From: Actinomycetospora chiangmaiensis DSM 45062
GTDB lineage: Bacteria > Actinomycetota > Actinomycetes > Mycobacteriales > Pseudonocardiaceae
Length of the DNA: 64,000 bases
Direction: 5' to 3'
NCBI RefSeq assembly: GCF_000379625.1
Contig: NZ_KB903246.1
Span: 124,001 to 188,000 of the forward strand
Below the pieces are notes generated by a model, which had not been told where the DNA came from, searched no databases, and saw only the letters and a program-made list of their open reading frames with translations. Below, one piece after another: positions 26,257-34,770 of this stretch. How positions within the stretch are numbered: position 1 is the first letter of the stretch; each line of letters begins with the position of its first letter. A program made the position numbers and the translations under genes.

Positions 26257-27170
26257 GCGTCCCGACCACGACTCCCGCCGACGCGTACGCGGCGTGCGAG
26301 CGGATCACCCGCACCGAGGCCCGCAACTTCCACTACGGCATCCGGCTGCTCCCACCGCCGCGCCGCGCGGCGCTGTCGGCCGTCTACGCGCTGGCCCGCC
26401 GCATCGACGACATCGGCGACGGACCGGGCGCCGCCGCGCCGAAGCAGGCCGCCCTCGAGGACCTCCGCCTGCGGATCCGGCGCCTGCCCGACGAGGCGGG
26501 CGACGACCCCGTGCTCGTCGCCGTCGCCCACGCCGTGCGGCGCTTCCCCATCCCCCTCGACGCGTTCGACGAGCTCGTAGACGGCGTGGCGGCCGACGTC
26601 GCCGCCGACGACGCCGTCACGACGACGGGTGTCCCCGCGCGGCCGTACCGGACCTTCGACGACCTGCTCGGCTACTGCCGCTGCGTGGCCGGCTCGGTCG
26701 GGCGGCTCTGCCTCGGGGTGTTCGGCACCCGCGCCGGGGTGCCCGTGCAGGACGCCGCACCCCTGGCCGACACCCTCGGCCTCGCCCTGCAGCAGACGAA
26801 CATCCTGCGCGACGTCCGGGAGGACCTCGGCAACGGACGGATCTACCTGCCCGCCGAGGAGCTCGACCGGGCCGGCGTCACGCTCGCCCTGCGGCCCGAC
26901 GGTGTCCTCGACGACCCGGACGGCGCCCTCGCCGACCTCCTGCGCGACGCCGCCGTCCGGGCCCGGGGCTTCTACGCCGAGGGCCTGCGGCTGGTGCCGA
27001 TGCTCGACCGCCGCTCCGCCGCCTGCACCACCGCGATGTCGGGGATCTACCGGCGGCTGCTCGACGAGATCGCCGACGACCCGCGCAGGACCTACGACCG
27101 GCGGCTCTCGCTCTCGGGCCGACACAAGGCCCTGGTCGCGGTCCGGTCGCTCGCGGGCGCCGCCCGGTGA
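26253..27170 (+). CDS. hpnD: Presqualene diphosphate synthase HpnD
   Basis: 305 residues from ATG 26253. Condenses two farnesyl diphosphates to presqualene diphosphate. Motifs: [32 protein letters not shown] (first Asp-rich), [18 protein letters not shown], and [20 protein letters not shown] (second Asp-rich, NxxRDxxED). The family is close to phytoene synthases, but the adjacent hpnC, hpnE and shc fix its role. Downstream hpnE starts within its stop (GTGA). Confidence 0.92.
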   Translation: MSVPTTTPADAYAACERITRTEARNFHYGIRLLPPPRRAALSAVYALARRIDDIGDGPGAAAPKQAALEDLRLRIRRLPDEAGDDPVLVAVAHAVRRFPIPLDAFDELVDGVAADVAADDAVTTTGVPARPYRTFDDLLGYCRCVAGSVGRLCLGVFGTRAGVPVQDAAPLADTLGLALQQTNILRDVREDLGNGRIYLPAEELDRAGVTLALRPDGVLDDPDGALADLLRDAAVRARGFYAEGLRLVPMLDRRSAACTTAMSGIYRRLLDEIADDPRRTYDRRLSLSGRHKALVAVRSLAGAAR

Positions 27171-28504
27171 GCCGGGTCGCGGTGCTCGGCGGCGGCCTCG
27201 CCGGGATCCGCGCCGCGCTCGACGCCGCCGACGCCGGCCACGCGGTGACACTCCTCGAACGCGCCCCCCGTCTGGGCGGCCTGGCGGGCTCCTTCGAGCG
27301 GGCGGGCCGGGGCGTCGACACCGGCCAGCACGTGTTCCTGCGCTGCTGCACCGCCTACCGCGCGCTGCTCGACCGGCTTGCCGTCACCGACGCCACCGTG
27401 CTGCAGGACCGCCTCGACGTCACCGTACTGCGCCCCGGCCGCGCCCCCGCCCGGCTGCGCCGCACCGGCGCCCCCGCGCCGCTCCACCTCGCGGCGAGCC
27501 TGCTGCGCTACGACCCCGTGCCGCGACGCGCGCGGGTCGCCCTCGGCCGGGCCGCCCTCGCCCTGCGCGCGGTCGACCCCGCCGACCCGGCGGCCGACCG
27601 CGAGACCTTCGGCGCCTGGCTGCGCCGTCACGGGCAGGGTGCCGTCGCGGTGCGCGGGGTGTGGGACCTGATCGGGCTCCCGACGCTGAACCTCCCGGCC
27701 GACGAGGCGTCGCTGGCCCTCGCCGCGGTCGTCTTCCGCGTCGGCCTGCTCGGCGCGGCCGACGCCGCGGACCTCGGCTGGGCGCGGGTCCCCCTCGGCG
27801 AGCTCCACGACGTCGCCGCCCGCCGGGCGCTCACGGGGGCCGGGGTGACGGTGGCGACGGGCACGCGGGTGGTCGCGGTCCACCGTGACCTCCGGGTCAC
27901 GACGACGGGGCGCGACGGCCGACGCGACACCCTCGCCGCCGACGCCGTGGTGTGCGCCCTGCCCCCGGAGATCGCGGCCGCCGTGCTGCCCGCGCCGCTC
28001 GCGACCCGGCTCGCCGTCGACGCCGCCGCCCTCGGGACGAGCCCGATCGTCGACGTCCACCTGCGCTACGACCGCACGGTCCTCGACGTGCCGTTCGCCG
28101 CGGGCCTGGACACGCCGGTGCAGTGGGTCTTCGACCGCACGCGCGAGGGCGACACCGGCCAGTACCTCGTGGTGTCGCTGTCCGCGGCCAACGCGTACCT
28201 GGCCCGGCCGAGCCGCGACCTCGTCGCGACCTTCACCGCCGCGCTCGCGTCCCTGCTCCCCCGGGCCCGCGCCGCGCGCGTGCTCGACGCCTTCGTCACC
28301 CGCGCCCCGCGGGCGACGTTCCGGCCGGTCCCGGGCACCGCCGCCCACCGACCGGCCGCGGCCACACCCCTGCCCGGCCTCGCGCTGGCCGGGGCGTGGA
28401 CCGACACCGGATGGCCCGCGACGATGGAGGGTGCCGTGCGCAGTGGTTCGACGGCGGCCGCACTGGTGGCGGCACCCCGGGCGGCGGACCGGGTGGCCGC
28501 GTGA
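27167..28504 (+). CDS. hpnE: Hydroxysqualene dehydroxylase HpnE
   Basis: 445 residues from GTG 27167. FAD-dependent amine oxidase-like fold: [20 protein letters not shown] (dinucleotide loop), [50 protein letters not shown], and the C-terminal [20 protein letters not shown]. It reduces hydroxysqualene to squalene, completing the HpnCDE route. It is related to phytoene desaturases, but the GQHVF region and the gene context support HpnE. Confidence 0.92.
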   Translation: MSRVAVLGGGLAGIRAALDAADAGHAVTLLERAPRLGGLAGSFERAGRGVDTGQHVFLRCCTAYRALLDRLAVTDATVLQDRLDVTVLRPGRAPARLRRTGAPAPLHLAASLLRYDPVPRRARVALGRAALALRAVDPADPAADRETFGAWLRRHGQGAVAVRGVWDLIGLPTLNLPADEASLALAAVVFRVGLLGAADAADLGWARVPLGELHDVAARRALTGAGVTVATGTRVVAVHRDLRVTTTGRDGRRDTLAADAVVCALPPEIAAAVLPAPLATRLAVDAAALGTSPIVDVHLRYDRTVLDVPFAAGLDTPVQWVFDRTREGDTGQYLVVSLSAANAYLARPSRDLVATFTAALASLLPRARAARVLDAFVTRAPRATFRPVPGTAAHRPAAATPLPGLALAGAWTDTGWPATMEGAVRSGSTAAALVAAPRAADRVAA

Positions 28505-29550
28505 CGGCCGCGCCGGCGGTCGGGACCGCGATCGACGTCCCCGCGGTCCTCGCGCGGTGCCGGGAGCAGGTCGACCCGGGGCTGCGGGCCGCGATCGCCC
28601 GGCTCGACCCGACGAGCGCCGCCCGCAGCGGCTACCACCTGGGGTTCACCGACGCCGACGGCCGCCCCGGGCGCGGCGCCGGGAAGGCGCTGCGGCCCGC
28701 GGTCACGCTGCTCGCCGCGCAGGCCTGCGGGGCCGCGCCGGCCGACGCGGTGCCCGGGGCGGTCGCGGTGGAGCTGGTGCACGACTTCTCCCTGGTGCAC
28801 GACGACCTCATCGACGGCGACACCGAGCGCCGGCACCGGCCCACCGTGTGGGCGCTCTGGGGAGCCGCCGCCGCGGTCCTCACAGGGGACGCGCTGCTGG
28901 CGCTCGCCACCGAGGTGCTGCTCGAGGCCGACGGCGCCACGGCGGCCCTGCTCCTCGCCCGGACCGTCCGCGAGCTCGTCGGTGGCCAGGTCGCCGACGT
29001 CGCCTTCGTCGGGCGCGACGACGTCGGGGTCGCCGAGTGCCTCGCCATGGCGCACGGCAAGACCGGCACGCTCCTCGCCGCCGCGGCCGAGATCGGGGCC
29101 GTCCTCGCCGGCGCCCCGGCCGCGTCCCGCGCGGCGCTGCACGTCTTCGGGTCCGAGCTCGGCCTCGCGTTCCAGCTCGTCGACGACCTGCTCGGCATCT
29201 GGGGCGACCCGGCGGTCACCGGGAAGCCCGTGCTCTCCGACCTGCGGGAACGCAAGAAGTCGCTGCCCGTGACCTGGGCCCTGACCCACGGCGGCCGGGC
29301 CGGGCGGGAACTCGCGGCCTGGCTCGGGACGCCCGACGACGGCGACCGCGACCGCGACGGCGACGGCGACGAACCCGGCCTGCGCCGCGCCGCCGCGCTC
29401 GTCGAGGCGGGCGGCGGTCGCGCCTGGGCGGAGGCCGAGGCCGGGCGGCGGCTCCTCGCCGCGGAGGCCGCCCTCGCGGAGCTGCCCGACACCACGGCCC
29501 GGGCGGAGCTCGTCGCCCTCGGCCGCCACCTCGCGCACCGGGAGGCCTGA
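28501..29550 (+). CDS. Polyprenyl diphosphate synthase (farnesyl/geranylgeranyl type)
   Basis: 349 residues from GTG 28501. All-alpha trans-isoprenyl diphosphate synthase with the first aspartate motif DDLID at 101-105 and the second DDLLGIWGD at 228-236; GKALRPAVTLLAAQAC and GKPVLSDLRERKKSLPVTWA bind diphosphate. In this operon it should supply farnesyl diphosphate to HpnD. A hydrophilic insert of alternating Asp/Gly/Arg (GDRDRDGDGDE, about residues 281-291) comes from a short slipped repeat. Exact chain length needs assay. Confidence 0.88.
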   Translation: MTAAPAVGTAIDVPAVLARCREQVDPGLRAAIARLDPTSAARSGYHLGFTDADGRPGRGAGKALRPAVTLLAAQACGAAPADAVPGAVAVELVHDFSLVHDDLIDGDTERRHRPTVWALWGAAAAVLTGDALLALATEVLLEADGATAALLLARTVRELVGGQVADVAFVGRDDVGVAECLAMAHGKTGTLLAAAAEIGAVLAGAPAASRAALHVFGSELGLAFQLVDDLLGIWGDPAVTGKPVLSDLRERKKSLPVTWALTHGGRAGRELAAWLGTPDDGDRDRDGDGDEPGLRRAAALVEAGGGRAWAEAEAGRRLLAAEAALAELPDTTARAELVALGRHLAHREA

Positions 29551-31472
29551 TGACCGCCGTCACCGCACCCGCCGTCGGGACCCGGACCGCCGCCGACGCG
29601 CTCGTCGCCGGCGTGGCGCACCTGCGGGCGCGCCAGGACGCCGCCGGCTGGTGGAAGGGCGACCTCGACACCAACGTCACGATGGACGCCGAGGACCTCC
29701 TGCTGCGCCACGTGCTCGGGCTGGCGGACCCGGAACGCACCGCGGGCGCGGCGCGCTGGATCCGCTCGCAGCAACGGTCCGACGGGACCTGGGCGACCTT
29801 CCCCGGCGGCCCCGGCGACCTGTCCACCACCGTCGAGGCCTGGGTCGCGCTGCGCCTGGCCGGCGACCCGCCCGACACCCCGGCGATGCGCCGCGCCGCC
29901 GCCTTCGTCCGCGCGGAGGGCGGGGTGGAGCGGACCCGGGTGTTCACCCGCATCTGGCTCGCGCTGGTCGGGCTCTGGAGCTGGGACGACCTGCCCTCGA
30001 TGCCGCCCGAGCTGATCCACCTGCCGCGGTGGTTCCCCCTCAACGTCGCGGACTGGGCCTGCTGGGCCCGGCAGACGGTGGTGCCGCTGACGGTCGTCGC
30101 GACGCTGCGGCCGTCGACGCCGGTCGCGTTCGACGTCGAGGCGCTGCGGGTGCCGCAGCCGGCTCCGCGCCGCGTGCCGCTGCTGTCGTGGTCGGGCGTC
30201 TTCGCCCGGCTCGACGGGGTGCTGCACGCCTACGGCCGCGCCGCCCGGCGCGGACCGCTCGCCGTCGTCCGGCGCGGGGCGATGCGGCGTGCCGCCGAGT
30301 GGATCCTCGCCCGCCAGGAGGCCGACGGCGGGTGGGGCGGCATCCAGCCGCCGTGGGTGTACTCGGTGATGGCGCTGGTGCTGCTCGGCTACCCGCACGA
30401 CCACCCCGCCGTCGCCGCGGCGATCCGGGGCCTCGACGGCTTCACGCTGGTCACCGACTCCGACGAGGGGCCCGTGATCCGGCTGGAGGCCTGCCAGTCG
30501 CCGGTGTGGGACACCTGCCTCGCGGTGAACGCCCTGCTCGACGCCGGGGTGGCGCCGGACGATCCCGCCGTCGTCGCGGGGAGCACGTGGCTGCTCGACG
30601 AGCAGGTCACCGCCGACGGCGACTGGCAGGTCCGCCGGCCGACGCTGCCGTCCGGCGGCTGGGCCTTCGAGTTCGCCAACGACGTCTACCCCGACACCGA
30701 CGACACCGCCGAGGTGATCCTGGCGCTGCGCCGGACCGCGCACCCCGACCCCGCCCGGCTGCGCGCCGCGGTCGACCGGGGTCTCGACTGGCTCGTCGGG
30801 ATGGCGAGCGCCGACGGCGGGTGGGCCGCGTTCGACGCCGACAACGTCGGGACCCTCGTGACGAAGCTGCCGTTCTGCGACTTCGGCGAGGTGATCGACC
30901 CGCCGTCGGCGGACGTCACCGCGCACGTCGTCGAGGCGCTCGCCGCCGAGGGCCGCGACGCCACGGCCGGGGTCCGGTGGCTGCTCGAGCACCAGGAGGC
31001 CGACGGGTCCTGGTTCGGGCGGTGGGGGGCGAACCACCTCTACGGCACGGGCGGGGTGGTGCCCGCGCTCGTCGCCGCCGGGGTCGACCCGTCGTCGGGA
31101 CCGGTCCGCCGCGCCGTGCGCTGGCTGGCCGAGCACCAGAACGACGACGGCGGCTGGGGCGAGGACCTGCGCTCCTACCGGGACCCGGCCTGGATCGGCC
31201 GGGGGACGTCGACCCCGTCGCAGACGGCGTGGGCGCTGCTGGCGCTCCTCGCGGCGGGCGAGCGCGGACCGGTCGCCGAGCGGGGCGTCGCGTGGCTCGT
31301 CACGCACCAGCGGCCCGACGGCGGGTGGGACGAGGACCGGTTCACCGGCACCGGGTTCCCCGGCGACTTCTACATCGCCTACCACCTCTACCGGGTCGTG
31401 TTCCCGGTGGCGGCGCTGGGTCGGTGGGAGACGCAGCGGAGCGGAGCTCGACCCGGCGGGGAGCAGGGATGA
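29550..31472 (+). CDS. shc: Squalene-hopene cyclase
   Basis: 640 residues from ATG 29550, the usual length. Class II terpene cyclase: catalytic acid motif DTDD at 382-385 and QW repeats such as QEADGGWGGIQPPWVYSVMA, QNDDGGWGEDLRSY and QRPDGGWDEDRFTGTGFPGD. It cyclises squalene to hopene/hopanol at the membrane. Upstream genes supply squalene; downstream hpnH acts on the product. It carries both 13-mer forms nearby, the exact copy at 31088 and the variant at 29568. Confidence 0.95.
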   Translation: MTAVTAPAVGTRTAADALVAGVAHLRARQDAAGWWKGDLDTNVTMDAEDLLLRHVLGLADPERTAGAARWIRSQQRSDGTWATFPGGPGDLSTTVEAWVALRLAGDPPDTPAMRRAAAFVRAEGGVERTRVFTRIWLALVGLWSWDDLPSMPPELIHLPRWFPLNVADWACWARQTVVPLTVVATLRPSTPVAFDVEALRVPQPAPRRVPLLSWSGVFARLDGVLHAYGRAARRGPLAVVRRGAMRRAAEWILARQEADGGWGGIQPPWVYSVMALVLLGYPHDHPAVAAAIRGLDGFTLVTDSDEGPVIRLEACQSPVWDTCLAVNALLDAGVAPDDPAVVAGSTWLLDEQVTADGDWQVRRPTLPSGGWAFEFANDVYPDTDDTAEVILALRRTAHPDPARLRAAVDRGLDWLVGMASADGGWAAFDADNVGTLVTKLPFCDFGEVIDPPSADVTAHVVEALAAEGRDATAGVRWLLEHQEADGSWFGRWGANHLYGTGGVVPALVAAGVDPSSGPVRRAVRWLAEHQNDDGGWGEDLRSYRDPAWIGRGTSTPSQTAWALLALLAAGERGPVAERGVAWLVTHQRPDGGWDEDRFTGTGFPGDFYIAYHLYRVVFPVAALGRWETQRSGARPGGEQG

Positions 31473-32992
31473 TCATGACACCGCTGACCGTCGAGCGTTG
31501 GGCCGTCCCGGGTGCGCGCCGCTCCGGCGCCGGGCCGCGGCGTGCCGCCCGCACGGCCGCGGCGGTGGGCGACCGACCGCGACTGGTCGCCGGCGCCGGC
31601 GGCGCGCTCGTCGGCGGGATCGCGCCGGGCGACCTCGTCGTGGCCTCCGAGGTCCGGGGTCCCGACGGCGCGTCGGTGGCACTCCCGACGGCGCCGGTGC
31701 TCGCGGCGGCGCTGCGGGCGACGGGGTTGACCGTGCACGTGGGGCCGGTCGTGTCGGCCGACCACGTCGTGACCGGGGCGGAGCGCGCGCGCCTGTCGTC
31801 CGGGTCGGCACCGGACGTCAGCGGTGGCACACGGCTGCCACCCGTCGTCAGCGGTGGGCCACCGCTGACCGGCGCCCCCGCCGTCGCCGTCGACACCGAG
31901 TCGTCGTGGCTGGTGTCAGGCACCGCGCCGTCCGCGGTGGTGCGCGCGATCGTCGACACACCCGACCACCCGCTGCTGCGTCCGGGGACGGTGCGGCGGG
32001 GTCTCACGGCGCTGCGGTCCCTGCGCCGGGCCGCGCCGGTGCTGCGCGCCTGGTGCGACGCCACGGGCGAGCGGGAGGTGCTGCTCGCCGCGCCGCGGTC
32101 GTTCTGCGCCGGCGTGGACCGGGCGATCGCCACCGTCGAGCGGGCGCTCGACCGCCACGGCGCCCCGGTCTACGTGCGGCGCCAGATCGTCCACAACGAC
32201 CACGTCGTCGCCGAGCTCGAGCGCCGGGGGGCCGTGTTCGTCCGGGAGGCCGACGAGGTCCCGACGGGCGCGGTGCTGGTGCTCGCCGCGCACGGGGTCG
32301 CGCCGGCGGTGCGGCACACCGCGGCCGAGCGTCGGCTGCGGGTGGTGGACGCGACCTGCCCGCTCGTCACGAAGGTCCACGCCGGGGTCCGCCGCCACGC
32401 CCACCGGGGCGCCACCGTCCTGCTCATCGGCCACGCCGGACACGAGGAGGTGGAGGGCACCGTCGGCGAGGCCCCCGACGACGTCGTCGTGGTCGGCAGC
32501 GTCGCCGAGGCCGAGACCGTGGCGGTCCGTGACCCGGCCGCGGTCGCGACCGCGGTGCAGACCACGCTCGCCGTCGACGAGGCCGAGGCGATCACCGCCG
32601 TGCTGCGCCGCCGCTTCCCCGCGCTCGCCGAGCCCCGCACCGCCGACATCTGCTACGCGACGACGAACCGCCAGGACGCGGTGCGGGCGGTGGCCGCCGA
32701 GGCGGACCGGCTCGTCGTCGTGGGCTCGCCCCACTCGTCGAACTCGGTGCGGCTGGCCGAGGTCGGCGCCCGCGCCGGCGTCCCCGCCGTCCGCATCGAC
32801 CACGCCGCGGAGCTGGACCTCTCCTGGCTCGCCGGCGCCCGCCGCGTCGCCGTCACCGCCGGGGCCTCCGCCCCGGAGCACCTGGTCGACGACGTCGTCG
32901 CCGTCCTGGGCGGGCTCGGCCCCGTCACCGTCACCCCCCGGTCGACCACGACCGAGGACGTCCGCTTCACCCTCCCCCAGGAAGTGAGCTGA
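31469..32992 (+). CDS. Fusion of an HpnG-like nucleosidase domain with IspH (HMBPP reductase)
   Basis: 507 residues from ATG 31469 (ATG 31475 is the alternative). The C-terminal 300 residues are IspH, the [4Fe-4S] reductase making IPP and DMAPP: cluster cysteines C213 (SFCAGVD), C297 (DATCPLVTK) and C395 (DICYATTNRQD), with AHGVAP, GHAGHEEVEGT and SPHSSNS. Residues about 35-150 resemble nucleoside phosphorylases of the HpnG group (GGALVGGIAPGDLVVASEV and AVAVDTESSWLV, compare VDMES), but that domain looks shortened at its N-terminus. HpnG removes adenine from adenosylhopane, the product of HpnH, the next gene. Residues about 115-134 are encoded by palindromic repeat DNA (31811-31869). Confidence 0.8.
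   Translation: MIMTPLTVERWAVPGARRSGAGPRRAARTAAAVGDRPRLVAGAGGALVGGIAPGDLVVASEVRGPDGASVALPTAPVLAAALRATGLTVHVGPVVSADHVVTGAERARLSSGSAPDVSGGTRLPPVVSGGPPLTGAPAVAVDTESSWLVSGTAPSAVVRAIVDTPDHPLLRPGTVRRGLTALRSLRRAAPVLRAWCDATGEREVLLAAPRSFCAGVDRAIATVERALDRHGAPVYVRRQIVHNDHVVAELERRGAVFVREADEVPTGAVLVLAAHGVAPAVRHTAAERRLRVVDATCPLVTKVHAGVRRHAHRGATVLLIGHAGHEEVEGTVGEAPDDVVVVGSVAEAETVAVRDPAAVATAVQTTLAVDEAEAITAVLRRRFPALAEPRTADICYATTNRQDAVRAVAAEADRLVVVGSPHSSNSVRLAEVGARAGVPAVRIDHAAELDLSWLAGARRVAVTAGASAPEHLVDDVVAVLGGLGPVTVTPRSTTTEDVRFTLPQEVS
31811..31869. repeat. Palindromic repeat inside the HpnG-like/IspH coding sequence
   Basis: 31811-31837 is identical over 27 bases to the intergenic hairpin at 8052-8078. Next to it, 31847-31857 and 31859-31869 form an 11-bp perfect inverted repeat around one base (GTCAGCGGTGG arm). 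The reading frame stays open. Confidence 0.88.
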
Positions 32993-32994
32993 CC

Positions 32995-34008
32995 GTGGGA
33001 TTCCCCCTCCGGCAGAGCCTCCGGCTCGGCACATACCTCACGGCGCAGAAGCTGCGCCGCCGCGAGAAGTTCCCGATCCTCGTCGAGCTCGAGCCGCTGT
33101 TCGCCTGCAACCTCAAGTGCGCGGGCTGCGGGAAGATCGCCCAGCCGGCCTCCCTGCTCAAGCAGCGGATGCCGGTCGAGCAGGCCGTCGGCGCGATCGT
33201 CGAGGCCGGCGCGCCGATGGTCTCGATCGCGGGCGGCGAGCCGCTGATGCACCCGCAGATCGACGAGATCGTGACGCAGCTGCTCGATCGGAAGAAGATC
33301 GTCTTCCTGTGCACCAACGCGCTGCTGCTGCCGAAGCACCTGCACCGCTTCACACCGCACCGCGACTTCGCGTGGATGGTCCACATCGACGGGCTGCGCG
33401 AGCGCCACGACGCGTCCGTGCGCAAGGCGGGTGGCTTCGACGCGGCGGTCGACGCGATCCGGCAGGCCCAGGCGGCGGGCTTCAAGGTCTACACGAACAC
33501 GACGTTCTTCGACACCGACACCCCGCAGGACGTCATCGACGTCCTCGACTACCTCAACGACGACCTCGGCGTCGACAACATGCAGATCTCCCCCGCGTAC
33601 GCCTACGAGCGGGCCCCCGACCAGGAGCACTGGCTCGGCGTCGACCAGACCCGCGAGCTGTTCCGCAAGGCCTTCGCCGACGGCCGCCGGAAGAAGTGGC
33701 GCCTCAACCACTCGCCGCTGTTCCTCGACTTCCTCGAGGGGCGCACGGACTTCGCCTGCACGGCGTGGGCCATCCCGTCGTACTCCCTGCTCGGGTGGCA
33801 GAAGCCCTGCTACCTGCTCGACGACGGGTACGTGGCGACCTACCGGGAGCTGGTCGAGGAGACCGACTGGTCGGCCTACGGGCGCGGGCGCAACGAGAAA
33901 TGTGAGAACTGCATGGCCCATTGCGGGTACGAACCCTCCGCGGTGTTCGCCACGATGGGTTCGCTGCGGGAGTCGATCCGCGCCGCGATGGACACGGTGG
34001 GTAGTTGA
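32995..34008 (+). CDS. hpnH: Adenosyl-hopene transferase, radical SAM protein HpnH
   Basis: 337 residues from GTG 32995. Radical SAM CxxxCxxC at C38, C42 and C45 (LFACNLKCAGCGK), SIAGGEPLMHPQIDEI, CTNALLLPKHLHRF, HIDGLRERHDASVRKAGGFD and the C-terminal Cys-rich CENCMAHCGYEPSAVF. It adds the 5'-deoxyadenosyl radical to hopene, giving adenosylhopane, the base of C35 hopanoids. It closes the operon, two bases after the fusion gene, and is followed by a hairpin. Confidence 0.95.
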   Translation: MGFPLRQSLRLGTYLTAQKLRRREKFPILVELEPLFACNLKCAGCGKIAQPASLLKQRMPVEQAVGAIVEAGAPMVSIAGGEPLMHPQIDEIVTQLLDRKKIVFLCTNALLLPKHLHRFTPHRDFAWMVHIDGLRERHDASVRKAGGFDAAVDAIRQAQAAGFKVYTNTTFFDTDTPQDVIDVLDYLNDDLGVDNMQISPAYAYERAPDQEHWLGVDQTRELFRKAFADGRRKKWRLNHSPLFLDFLEGRTDFACTAWAIPSYSLLGWQKPCYLLDDGYVATYRELVEETDWSAYGRGRNEKCENCMAHCGYEPSAVFATMGSLRESIRAAMDTVGS

Positions 34009-34011
34009 TCT

Positions 34012-34051
34012 CCCGTGAGGCCCGGGTGAAACGGGTGGGTCCCCTCACGGG
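34012..34051 (+). terminator. Hairpin after the hopanoid operon
   Basis: 9-bp perfect arms 34012-34020 and 34043-34051, with a second inner CCCG/CGGG pairing, 3 bases after the hpnH stop. Confidence 0.7.
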
Positions 34052-34113
34052 GCGTCATCGCGCCGTCTACCGTGAGGCGGGTCCGGTCCCCGGTCGAGAG
34101 GTCGTGCACCCCC

Positions 34114-34770
34114 ATGGCGCACCCCCACGTGACGATCCACCTGCCGCACTGGCGGGAGATGGCCCGGCACGCGCTCGTCCCGCTGCTGGAATCGACGGTG
34201 ATCCCGCTGCTGCTCTTCGCGGTGCTGCTGCGCACCGCGGGGTTCGACGCCGGCCTGTGGGCGGCGCTCTCCTGGTCGGGCCTCGCGATCACGGCGCGGC
34301 TCGTCCGCCGTCGTGCGCTGCCCGCCATCCTGCTGCTGTCCACCGCGATCCTGGTCGTGCGCACCGTCGTGGGTCTCTGGACGGGCAGTGCCCTGCTCTA
34401 CTTCCTGCAGCCCTCGGCGCAGAACTTCCTGTTCGCGGCCGCGCTGCTGGTGACGCTGGTCGGCGGCGGACGCCCGTTGCTGGCGCGGCTCGCGGAGGAC
34501 TTCGTCGCGTTCCCGGAGGCGCTGACGTCGCGCCCGAAGGTCCAGCAGTTCTTCCGCCGGGTGTCGCTGCTGTGGGCGGCGGTGTTCGTCATCAACGGCA
34601 TCACCACGGTGACCACGCTCGCGCTGTCCACCGTCGAGGAGTACCTCGTGGTGTCCACGGCGGGGTCCTGGTCGGTGGTCGCGGCCGGGATCGCGATCTC
34701 GCTGTGGTGGTTCCGGTCCTCCCTCGCGGGCGAAGGCGTGCGCCTGCGGCTGGGCCCCGCCGCCGCCTAG
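34114..34770 (+). CDS. VC0807-like integral membrane protein
   Basis: 218 residues from ATG 34114. About six hydrophobic helices (for example HALVPLLESTVIPLLLFAVL, LPAILLLSTAILVVRTVVGL, FLFAAALLVTLVGG and VSLLWAAVFVINGITTVTTL) with a cytosolic loop of about 40 residues containing RPLLARLAEDFVAFPEALTS. This is the pattern of the uncharacterised VC0807 family, related to intracellular septation A-like proteins. Its stop overlaps the stop of the convergent glycosyltransferase by 3 bases. The link to hopanoids or glycolipids is positional only. Confidence 0.7.
   Translation: MAHPHVTIHLPHWREMARHALVPLLESTVIPLLLFAVLLRTAGFDAGLWAALSWSGLAITARLVRRRALPAILLLSTAILVVRTVVGLWTGSALLYFLQPSAQNFLFAAALLVTLVGGGRPLLARLAEDFVAFPEALTSRPKVQQFFRRVSLLWAAVFVINGITTVTTLALSTVEEYLVVSTAGSWSVVAAGIAISLWWFRSSLAGEGVRLRLGPAAA

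Noticed and set aside
25336-27170. Carotenoid phytoene synthase pair
   Set aside because: HpnE, the polyprenyl synthase, shc and hpnH follow in the same operon, which fixes HpnC and HpnD roles instead.
24061-34008. Recent horizontal transfer of the hopanoid operon
   Set aside because: Base composition, start codon use and the dispersed 13-mer are the same as in the surrounding housekeeping genes.
34012-34051. Riboswitch or attenuator upstream of the VC0807-like gene
   Set aside because: A simple hairpin only 3 bases after the hpnH stop with no conserved aptamer features; a terminator is the simpler reading.
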